DNA of 64,000 nucleotides from Kitasatospora arboriphila (GTDB lineage: Bacteria > Actinomycetota > Actinomycetes > Mycobacteriales > Mycobacteriaceae), in assembly GCF_000717275.1 (NCBI RefSeq), contig NZ_JNYV01000004.1, positions 186,001-250,000 on the forward strand, read 5' to 3'. Position numbers and translations under genes: made by a program. This document shows, one piece after another, positions 27,874-34,899 of this stretch. The notes below the pieces were generated by a model. The model worked only from the letters and a program-made list of their open reading frames with translations. It had not been told where the DNA came from and ran no database searches. Position 1 is the stretch's first letter, and the number at the start of each line of letters is the position of its first letter.

Positions 27874-28943
27874 TTCGCTGCCACCACCGGTGCGCCGTCA
27901 GGCCCCGAGTCCGGCTGGTAGGTGCCGTCGGCGTAAGGGTTGTCGTCGTTGGTGAAGATGTCCTGCGGTGTGAGCTTGCCCTTGTCGAGCTCGTTGTTGC
28001 GCACGAGCCAATCGATCCACAGCTGGAACTCCTCGGGCTTGATAACCCCGCCCGGCGTGGGGATGGACGAGCTCTTCCAGTACTCGGCCAGAGCGGGATC
28101 CTCGCCGCGACCACGCTTGGTGATGATGTCCTTGAAACGTGCGACAACCTCTGCCTGTGGAGTCACCTGCGTCCAGCGGATCGCCCGGGCGGTGCCCTGG
28201 ACGAAGTCCTTCACGGCCTCGGGGTTCTTCTTCTTGAAGTCGTCGCGGAACACGTAGCTGCCATAGCTGAAGTCTCCGAAGATCCTGTCGGTGAACAGCT
28301 CCCGGATCCCGCCGTTCTCCAGTGCGCGCTGTTGGAAGATGCTGTTGAACGCGCCGACATCGATCTGACCTTGGCGCAGCGAGGACTCGTTGTTGATCGG
28401 CGGCACCACCAGCAGCTGGACTGACGCGATTTCGTCCTTCGAAAGTCCTTCACGGGCAAGCCATTCGCGAATGACGAACTCCGAGTGCGCCCCCAACGTG
28501 TTGATCCCGATCTTCTTGCCGATCAAGTCCCGCGCGGTGCGGATCGGGGAGTCCTCCAGGACATAGAACCCGTTGAATGTCTTCTCATCGGCGCCGTAGG
28601 AATCGACGACGGCGGTGATCGGTGAACCCGCTGACGCCAGCTTGACGATGGCTCCGTTGAACGCGTGCCCGAAATCGGTGTCGCCAGTCGCGGCGGCCTG
28701 GATCGACTGCGGGCCGCTGGTGGTCTCGCCGACCGCCTTGATGCTGACCTTGGTGAAGTACCCGAGATCGGCTGCCAATTCCGGGAATTGAACGGTGGCG
28801 GGGAAGCTGAGGTACCGCAGCTCGGTCTTGCCGTCGGCGGTGACGGTGGCCTCGTCGGCGGAGCCGCAAGCGGCAGTCGTCACCCCCACGAGAAGTGCCA
28901 GCGCTGCCGCGATGCGGACCCGCCATGGGTGTTTGTGACTCAC
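27870..28943 (-). CDS. ABC transporter substrate-binding lipoprotein (SsuA type)
   Basis: This is the extracytoplasmic binding protein of the importer, 357 residues from the GTG at 28943. That start is preferred over ATG 28958 because AAAGGAAAA is well spaced from it. A signal peptide with lipobox TTAAC places the lipidated Cys at about residue 26. The NMT1/SsuA fold is indicated by GPQSIQAAATGDTDFGHAFN, KKIGINTLGAHSEFVIREWL and VPPINNESSLRQGQIDV. The ligand is probably an aliphatic or aromatic sulfonate or a similar small anion, but this is inferred from family and operon. It is the first gene of the leftward operon. Confidence 0.88.
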   Translation of the reverse strand: MSHKHPWRVRIAAALALLVGVTTAACGSADEATVTADGKTELRYLSFPATVQFPELAADLGYFTKVSIKAVGETTSGPQSIQAAATGDTDFGHAFNGAIVKLASAGSPITAVVDSYGADEKTFNGFYVLEDSPIRTARDLIGKKIGINTLGAHSEFVIREWLAREGLSKDEIASVQLLVVPPINNESSLRQGQIDVGAFNSIFQQRALENGGIRELFTDRIFGDFSYGSYVFRDDFKKKNPEAVKDFVQGTARAIRWTQVTPQAEVVARFKDIITKRGRGEDPALAEYWKSSSIPTPGGVIKPEEFQLWIDWLVRNNELDKGKLTPQDIFTNDDNPYADGTYQPDSGPDGAPVVAAK

Positions 28944-29266
28944 TGCTTTTCCTTTCATCTGTTCGGTGTCGAGGCGCGATCGACTCGGGCCCGGGAAAAG
29001 GGCCGCCGTTTCGGGCCGAAGACCGGCACCATCTCGTATGTGCGACGAAATACATTGCTGCACAGCAGAACCAATCGGATTTGGCCCGTTGGTTGGTGCG
29101 GTTCCCCCTGGACATCAACAACCTATTTCACAATGCGGAAATAGTGGCCCGATTAAATCGGGACGGATTAAAGGCGTCCGCAGCCTCCATCGGTGGCGTC
29201 GGGCAAGATGTCAGAACCGCGACATCCCGCCACGGCGGACGGCGTCGTCGCATATCGTCGGGCACG
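28944..29266. promoter_or_regulatory. Divergent intergenic region with two dyads
   Basis: These 323 bases separate the leftward ABC operon from dinB2 and hold no gene. Two symmetric elements lie in an AT-richer stretch: TATTTC (29124-29129) with GAAATA (29138-29143), and CCCGATTAAATCGGG (29148-29162, 7-bp perfect arms). They are candidate operators or promoter elements for the ABC operon. No LexA-type box was seen before dinB2. Confidence 0.4.
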
Positions 29267-30358
29267 ATGACCACACCACCGATCCGGCGCTTCCGCGCGA
29301 TCCTGCACGTCGACCTGGACCAGTTCCAGGTGTCGGTGGAGCGTCGGCGGAACCCGGACCTGATCGGCACACCGGTGATCGTCGGCGGGACCGGTGACCC
29401 GACCGAACCGCGCAAGGTCGTCACGTGCGCGTCGTACGAGGCCCGTGATCAGGGGGTACGCGCCGGTATGCCGTTGCGGTCGGCATTTCGCAAGATGCCC
29501 GAGGCGATCTATCTGCCGCTGGACCACACGTCGTACGACGAGGCATCGGCGGAGGTGATGCAGACGCTTCGAGACTTCGGATATCCCGTCGAGGTGATCG
29601 GGTGGGATGAGGCGTTCCTGGGCGTTCCGGCGTCGGAGACCGGTCTCGACATCACCGAGCTGGCCCAGTCCGTTCGACAGCGGATTCTCGATGAGCGCAG
29701 GCTGTCGTCGGCGGTCGGCATCAGCGACAACAAGCAACGCGCCAAGATGGCGACCGGATTCGCCAAACGCTCACCCGAGCACGTCTTCACCCTGGACAAC
29801 CAGAACTGGATGCCCATCATGGGGGAGCGCGGTGTCGGCGACCTCTGGAGCGTCGGCCCCAAGACGACAGCAAAACTGGAGAAGCTGGGGATCGATACCG
29901 TTGCCCAGCTTGCGGCAGAGGATGTCGGGCGGCTGGTGGCCGAGTTCGGACCCCACCTCGGCAATTGGCTGTACCTGCTCTCGCGTGGTGGCGGCGACAT
30001 CGAGGTGAGCGCCGAACCGTACATTCCGCGGTCGCACAGCAAGGTCGAGACCTTCCCGACCGACCTCACCGCCCGCGCCGACATCGACGAGGCGATTCGG
30101 AAGCTGACCCGGGAACTGTTGGCGCAGGTCATCTCTGAGGGGCGGGTGGCTTTCCGGGTGGCCGTGACCGTACGGACCATGACGTTCTACACCCGGACGA
30201 AGTCGAAGAAGCTGGCCGCCCCGACCACCGACGCCACCGTGATCGAGGTGGCGATGCTCGAGGTGTTGCACAAGTTCGAGCTCGACCGCCCGATCCGGTT
30301 GTTGGGGGTGCGTCTTGATCTGGTGATGCCCGCAGAAGACATTCCGCCCGACCCGTAG
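29267..30358 (+). CDS. dinB2: DNA polymerase IV, DinB2/DinP type
   Basis: This 363-residue Y-family polymerase performs translesion synthesis. Palm motif HVDLDQFQVSVE supplies the first catalytic Asp. The second motif reads EVIGWDEAFLGV, where Gly-Trp replaces the usual Ser-x before the Asp-Glu pair, as in the M. tuberculosis DinB2 (Rv3056) group. The blocks GGTGDPTEPRKVVTCASYEA, GISDNKQRAKMATG and VAVTVRTMTFYTRTKSKKL are also group-specific. The protein ends soon after the little-finger domain without an obvious beta-clamp motif. The ATG at 29267 is chosen because upstream sequence in frame is not Pol IV-like. Confidence 0.93.
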   Translation: MTTPPIRRFRAILHVDLDQFQVSVERRRNPDLIGTPVIVGGTGDPTEPRKVVTCASYEARDQGVRAGMPLRSAFRKMPEAIYLPLDHTSYDEASAEVMQTLRDFGYPVEVIGWDEAFLGVPASETGLDITELAQSVRQRILDERRLSSAVGISDNKQRAKMATGFAKRSPEHVFTLDNQNWMPIMGERGVGDLWSVGPKTTAKLEKLGIDTVAQLAAEDVGRLVAEFGPHLGNWLYLLSRGGGDIEVSAEPYIPRSHSKVETFPTDLTARADIDEAIRKLTRELLAQVISEGRVAFRVAVTVRTMTFYTRTKSKKLAAPTTDATVIEVAMLEVLHKFELDRPIRLLGVRLDLVMPAEDIPPDP

Positions 30359-30418
30359 GTGGCCACACCGCTTCGGTGCTAACTTCCGGGCAGGGATCGG
30401 CGAGCGGGAGGGCATCAC

Positions 30419-31378
30419 ATGCGGTGGTTCAGGCAGGCGTTGGTGACAGCGGCACTGGTCGGTCTGGCAACCGTCGGGCCGGCGCCGAGCGCGCAGGCGG
30501 CTCCGCTGCCGGTGCAGTACAACTTCCTGGCCGGCATACCCGCCGAACTCGCCAACCCGAATGGCTCGCTGCCCGGGTCCAACGATTACGCATGCAAGCC
30601 GTCTGCTCAGCACCCCGATCCGGTGGTACTGGTCCACGGCACCGCGGGCAGTCAGCAGACCAACTGGATCTCGCTGGTGCCGGTGCTCAAGAACGAGGGT
30701 TACTGCGTGTTCGCGCTCACCTATGGCGAGTTGTCGCAGCAGTGGCCGTTGTCGCGGATCGGCGGGCTGGGCGCCAAGGACGTCAGCGCCTGGGAGCTCA
30801 AGGTGTTCGTCGACAACGTGCTGGCGAAGACGGGCGCCGCACAGGTCGACATCGTGGGTCATTCGCAGGGCACACAGATCCCGACCTATTGGGCGAAGTA
30901 CTACGGGGGCGCGGGAAAGATCGACAAGTATGTGTCCCTCGCGCCGTACTGGCAGGGGTCGGACGGCGACGGCGAGGGCCGGTCGGAGTTGGTGAAGATG
31001 TTTGCCGACCGATTAGGATTGCCGCCCGCTGCGGTACCCGAGACCGAATGCCCGGACTGCACCGCCGCACCCGGCGACGGTGACTTCGCGGCGGCCATCG
31101 ATGCCCCCGATGGCCCCTACGTCGCGGGCATCGACTACACGAACATCGTCACCCGCTACGACCAGCTCGTGACCCCGTCCACCAGCGGCATCCTGGCCGG
31201 GCCGCCCGGCATCGAGGTCACCAACATCGTTGTGCAGGACACGTGCTCACAGGACCGCTCAGATCATCTGTCGATCGTGTCCAACCAGCGCAGTTCGGCG
31301 TTTGTGCTCAACGTCCTCGATCCCGCGCATCCCCGAACCGTTCCCTGCCTGGCCGTGCCGCCCTACACCGGTGCGTGA
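30419..31378 (+). CDS. Secreted lipase/esterase (alpha/beta hydrolase)
   Basis: This 319-residue protein has a Sec signal peptide (MRWFRQALVTAALVGL, cleavage near AQA-AP) and a class 2 lipase fold. The oxyanion strand is PVVLVHGTAGSQQTNW and the nucleophile elbow is GHSQG with Ser at about residue 149. A likely Asp lies in the VTRYDQLVTPS stretch and the His in RSDHLSIVSN. Several Cys probably form disulphides outside the cell. It should hydrolyse short or medium acyl esters. The ATG at 30419 is the only start that keeps the signal peptide. Its 3' end overlaps the convergent amidotransferase gene by 16 bases. Confidence 0.9.
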   Translation: MRWFRQALVTAALVGLATVGPAPSAQAAPLPVQYNFLAGIPAELANPNGSLPGSNDYACKPSAQHPDPVVLVHGTAGSQQTNWISLVPVLKNEGYCVFALTYGELSQQWPLSRIGGLGAKDVSAWELKVFVDNVLAKTGAAQVDIVGHSQGTQIPTYWAKYYGGAGKIDKYVSLAPYWQGSDGDGEGRSELVKMFADRLGLPPAAVPETECPDCTAAPGDGDFAAAIDAPDGPYVAGIDYTNIVTRYDQLVTPSTSGILAGPPGIEVTNIVVQDTCSQDRSDHLSIVSNQRSSAFVLNVLDPAHPRTVPCLAVPPYTGA

Positions 31379-32106
31379 GCCAGTTTCAGGAAGGCGTCGA
31401 GCAAGGTCGCGCAGTTCTCTCTCGATTCAGCCGCGCGAGCGGTGATCTCGGCCGTGATCTTGTCCAGGTCGATACCGCGTTCGACGACCAGTTGACCCTG
31501 ACGGTTGGCGGCCCAGCTCGCCTGCCAGGTGGCCCACACCGCGGGTGAGATCTCCGGATGGAACTGAACGCCCAGATTCCGGCCAAAGGTGAAGGCCTGC
31601 AACGCTGCTCCGTTGCGGGCGATCTCGCGAGCACCGGGCGGGAGGGTGAATCGGTCGTAGTGCATCTGCATCCACGGTCCGCGTGCGACCAGTTCGGGCG
31701 CGACGGTGTCGACGGTGACGTAACCGTGTTCGGGCTGGTCCGACCGCTTGACCTTGCCGCCGAGAACCCGGCTGAGCAGCTGGCCACCGAAGCACACCCC
31801 GAGAATCGGTACGTTTGCGGCGAGCGCAGCCCGCAGATAGCTGATCTCGGCCGCCAGCCATGGGACCGAGTCGTTGTATGCCGCTTCCGAAGAACCCATC
31901 ACGACAACAAAATCGAACCCTGCCACCTCCGGTAGATCTCCGGAAGGGTGCACGATGTCGACGTCGTAGCCCCGGTCGATGACGTGGTCGCGCAGGGTGC
32001 CCGTGTCGGCGACGCCGCGGTCCCGGTCGTGGTCATGCACCACGAACAGAGCGCGGTTCCGAGACGCCCCGGGACCTGGCTCGACGAGGTCTGGCCCGGC
32101 CATCAC
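31363..32106 (-). CDS. Class I glutamine amidotransferase-like protein
   Basis: This 247-residue protein is a stand-alone class I glutamine amidotransferase. The nucleophile motif GVCFGGQLLSRVLGG and the C-terminal VQFHPEIS give the Cys-His-Glu triad, and the oxyanion region is VVMGSSEAAYND. It resembles the GuaA glutaminase domain but has no synthetase partner nearby, like other actinobacterial type 1 amidotransferases of unknown acceptor. An upstream ATG at 32106 is followed by a second Met, so the exact start is uncertain by one codon. It is divergent from aidB and convergent with the lipase. Confidence 0.88.
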   Translation of the reverse strand: MMAGPDLVEPGPGASRNRALFVVHDHDRDRGVADTGTLRDHVIDRGYDVDIVHPSGDLPEVAGFDFVVVMGSSEAAYNDSVPWLAAEISYLRAALAANVPILGVCFGGQLLSRVLGGKVKRSDQPEHGYVTVDTVAPELVARGPWMQMHYDRFTLPPGAREIARNGAALQAFTFGRNLGVQFHPEISPAVWATWQASWAANRQGQLVVERGIDLDKITAEITARAAESRENCATLLDAFLKLAHAPV

Positions 32107-32203
32107 AACCGGTCGCGGAGCTGGGTCGAGGCGATACAGACCGTCGATGGCGCGACAGCGACGTCTTGTGCTGAAAATTGCACTGGATACTCCTGGTACA
32201 CGC

Positions 32204-32217
32204 CGGACTCAAGTCCG
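32204..32217. promoter_or_regulatory. Palindrome in the gatase-aidB divergent region
   Basis: CGGACTCAAGTCCG has perfect 6-bp arms around CA and lies midway between two divergent genes (starts 32106 and 32370). It is a candidate operator. The rest of this 263-base gap shows no gene or clear promoter. Confidence 0.35.
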
Positions 32218-32369
32218 ACAGTGGTGGGGTTTTGTTCAGTATGGCCAGAACACGGGGCCGCCGCTCATCCGAGGCCCGGCTCCGGCGGCGCTCTGGGCCG
32301 GCGATGCGCGCATCGGCGCAGGTGGGGATTCCTGCGGCCATCGGGTTCTCCGAGGCGCATCATTGATCC

Positions 32370-33989
32370 ATGGCCGATACGCATGAGGTGACCAATCAAG
32401 TTCCGCTCCTGAGTGGATACAACCCGGCGACCAACCCGGCGCTGTCTGAGTCGCTGGCCCGCGAAGGTGGCGGCTGGGGCGCCGACGAGATCTTCGAACT
32501 GGGTGCCATCGCTGCCGGTGAGGAAGCTCAACGGTGGGGTGAACTCGCCGACCGGAACCAGCCGATATTGCGCACGCACGATCGGTACGGTCACCGTGTC
32601 GACGAGGTCGAATACGACCCGGCGTACCACCGGTTGATGGATGTCGCTGTGACACACGGTCTGCACGGAGCACCCTGGGCCGACGGTCGAGCCGGGGCGC
32701 ACGTGGTGAGGGCCGCCAAACTCGGGGTCTGGACGGTCGAGGCGGGTCACGTCTGCCCGATCTCGATGACCTACGCCGTGGTGCCGGCCCTGCGCCACAA
32801 CCCCGCCCTGGCCGCCACCTACGAGCCGTTGCTGACCTCCCGAACCTACGACCCGAACCTGTCGGTCCCGGCGGGCAAGTCCGGTCTGATCGCCGGGATG
32901 TCGATGACCGAGAAGCAGGGCGGCTCCGATGTCCGCGCGAACCAGACGACAGCTCAACCCAATTCGGACGGCTCCTACACGCTCACCGGGCACAAGTGGT
33001 TCACGTCCGCACCGATGTCCGACCTGTTCCTGGTGCTCGCCCAAGCTCCCGGTGGACTCTCGTGCTTCTTCCTGCCCCGGGTGCTGCCCGACGGCACCCG
33101 CAACCGGATGCGCTTGCAACGACTGAAGAACAAGCTCGGCAACCACGCCAACGCGTCGTCGGAAGTCGAATACGACGGTGCGACGGCATGGTTGGTGGGC
33201 GAGGAGGGACGCGGTGTCCGCACCATCATCGAGATGGTCAACCTCACCCGGCTCGACTGCGCGCTGGCCAGTGCGGGCAACATGCGTGTCGGGCTCACCC
33301 AGGCCATGCACCACAGCCAGCACCGGAAGGTGTTCGGCGACTACCTGATCGACCAACCGTTGATGCGGAACGTCCTCGCGGATCTCGCGATCGAAGCGGA
33401 AGCCGCCACCATGGTGTCAATGCGGATGGCGGGGGCCACCGACGCAGCCGAACGCGGCGACGACACCGAGGCCCTGTTGCGACGTATCGGGCTGCCCGCA
33501 ACCAAATACTGGTTGTGCAAGCGGGCCACCGCGCACGTCGCCGAGTCGATGGAGTGCCTGGGCGGCAACGGTTATGTCGAGGACTCCGGGATGCCGCGGC
33601 TCTACCGCGAAGCCCCGCTCTACGGGATCTGGGAGGGCAGCGGGAACGTCAGCGCCCTCGACACCCTGCGTGCGATGGCCACAGCACCCAAGTCGGTTGA
33701 TGCGCTGTTCGACGAACTGGAGTCGGCGACCGGCATGGACACCCGGTACGACAACTACCTCGACACCTTGAAGAGTCAACTGGGAGAGGCAGGCCAACCG
33801 ACCGCACGCAGGATCGCCGAGTCGATCTGCATCGCCCTACAGGGCTCGCTGATGCTGCGGCACGGACATCCGGCCGTGGCGGAAGCCTTCGCGGCCACCC
33901 GACTCGCAGGCGACTGGGCCGGCGCATACGGCACGTTGCCCACCGGTCTCGATCTCGCGCCCGTGCTCGAACGGGCACTGGTCAAATAG
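32370..33989 (+). CDS. aidB: AidB-like acyl-CoA dehydrogenase family flavoprotein
   Basis: This 539-residue protein matches E. coli AidB in length and architecture. AidB is an FAD protein of the acyl-CoA dehydrogenase superfamily that binds DNA and is induced by alkylation damage. Key blocks are GMSMTEKQGGSDVRANQTTA, HKWFTSAPMSDLFLVLAQA, KNKLGNHANASSEVEYD and MECLGGNGYVEDSGMPRLYR followed by IWEGSGN. The C-terminal helical extension of about 120 residues distinguishes it from ordinary FadE proteins. The ATG at 32370 begins a polar N-terminus as in AidB. No Ada or alkylation-repair gene is adjacent. Confidence 0.9.
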   Translation: MADTHEVTNQVPLLSGYNPATNPALSESLAREGGGWGADEIFELGAIAAGEEAQRWGELADRNQPILRTHDRYGHRVDEVEYDPAYHRLMDVAVTHGLHGAPWADGRAGAHVVRAAKLGVWTVEAGHVCPISMTYAVVPALRHNPALAATYEPLLTSRTYDPNLSVPAGKSGLIAGMSMTEKQGGSDVRANQTTAQPNSDGSYTLTGHKWFTSAPMSDLFLVLAQAPGGLSCFFLPRVLPDGTRNRMRLQRLKNKLGNHANASSEVEYDGATAWLVGEEGRGVRTIIEMVNLTRLDCALASAGNMRVGLTQAMHHSQHRKVFGDYLIDQPLMRNVLADLAIEAEAATMVSMRMAGATDAAERGDDTEALLRRIGLPATKYWLCKRATAHVAESMECLGGNGYVEDSGMPRLYREAPLYGIWEGSGNVSALDTLRAMATAPKSVDALFDELESATGMDTRYDNYLDTLKSQLGEAGQPTARRIAESICIALQGSLMLRHGHPAVAEAFAATRLAGDWAGAYGTLPTGLDLAPVLERALVK

Positions 33990-34001
33990 GAGCCGGCAGA
34001 C

Positions 34002-34487
34002 TCATTCCCGCGGGATGGCCAGCCGGGTCATGTGCGCCGTCGAGTCCGGCGTCAGACCCAGCTGGTCCCACGCGGTCGCGGTCTCCACGACCGCGTACGC
34101 GGACGTGGGGAACCGCGGAATGTGTGCCGCCGGGTCCAGCGTCATCGCCGTGTCCGGCATCCCGGGCTCGTGCCCGATCACCAATATCGTGGCGGCGTCC
34201 GCGGGCGCGTGGAGCCTGATCGCCTCGCACACGTCGTCGGCGTCTCCGCCGTAGATGTCTTCGACAAATGTGGCCGGTGCGTCGATACCGGTGTGCTGCA
34301 ACGTCTGACGCGTACGGGCTGCGGTCGAGCACAATACGGCGTCGACCGTGAGTCCGTCGTCGGCCATCCACCGGCCTGCCAGCGCTGCTTCGCGCTGACC
34401 GCGCTCGGCGAGCGGACGTTCCTGGTCGGGCGTACCGCTGGGATAGGCCGACTTGCCGTGCCGCATCAAGATCAGTGTTCGTGCCAC
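34002..34487 (-). CDS. SixA-type histidine phosphatase
   Basis: This 161-residue protein belongs to the small histidine phosphatase branch. The N-terminal RHG motif lies in TLILMRHGKSAYP, where His is the phosphoacceptor. An Arg in AARTRQTLQH and a second His in VIGHEPGMPD complete the active site. The short length fits SixA, which removes phosphate from phosphohistidine domains, although actinobacterial members are not characterised. It converges with aidB (12-base gap) and is followed upstream by the small hypothetical gene at 34520. Confidence 0.9.
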   Translation of the reverse strand: MARTLILMRHGKSAYPSGTPDQERPLAERGQREAALAGRWMADDGLTVDAVLCSTAARTRQTLQHTGIDAPATFVEDIYGGDADDVCEAIRLHAPADAATILVIGHEPGMPDTAMTLDPAAHIPRFPTSAYAVVETATAWDQLGLTPDSTAHMTRLAIPRE

Positions 34488-34519
34488 GAGGTCGACGGTA
34501 GCGTCACCGCGTTCGCCTG

Positions 34520-34834
34520 TCAGGAGACCTTGCGATGCCGACCGGTCGACTCATCCGCCCCGCACCGGGCCAGAGCGGAACGCAGCAGTCGCACCGTGTG
34601 GTTCCACGCCGATGCTTCCTGCTCGAGGTGCTGGGCGATCTCTTCGTTTCCCCGGTCCCACTCCAGCTCGGCCAGTTCACGCAGCTCGACGACCTCGTCG
34701 AGCCCGAAGGCAACAAGCTCCTTGATGGAGTCGATGTTCGAGCAGGCCCAGTCGATCTGATCACGCTGCAGCGTCATCAGACGCTCCAGGTCATCACGCA
34801 GGGCCGCCTGCGCCGATAGGGATAGACCACTCAC
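34520..34834 (-). CDS. Hypothetical small helical protein
   Basis: I do not recognise this 104-residue protein. It is acidic and almost entirely helix-forming, with leucine and glutamate spacing (DLERLMTLQRDQIDWAC, VVELRELAELEWDRGNEEIA) that suggests a helical bundle. It carries two Cys and no signal or membrane segment. The GTG at 34834 is preceded by CAGGTGAGTGG-type sequence without a clear ribosome site. It lies 32 bases upstream of the histidine phosphatase on the same strand, so the two are probably co-transcribed. Confidence 0.6.
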   Translation of the reverse strand: MSGLSLSAQAALRDDLERLMTLQRDQIDWACSNIDSIKELVAFGLDEVVELRELAELEWDRGNEEIAQHLEQEASAWNHTVRLLRSALARCGADESTGRHRKVS

Positions 34835-34899
34835 CTGTCCCAGGGTGCCCCACCTGCCCTGCGAGTACTAGTTGACGCGCCGACAGCGGCGTCGATCAT

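Noticed and set aside
30359..30418. Short CACCG-CTT-CGGTG hairpin as a dinB2 terminator
   Set aside because: Five-bp arms are too short to support a call.
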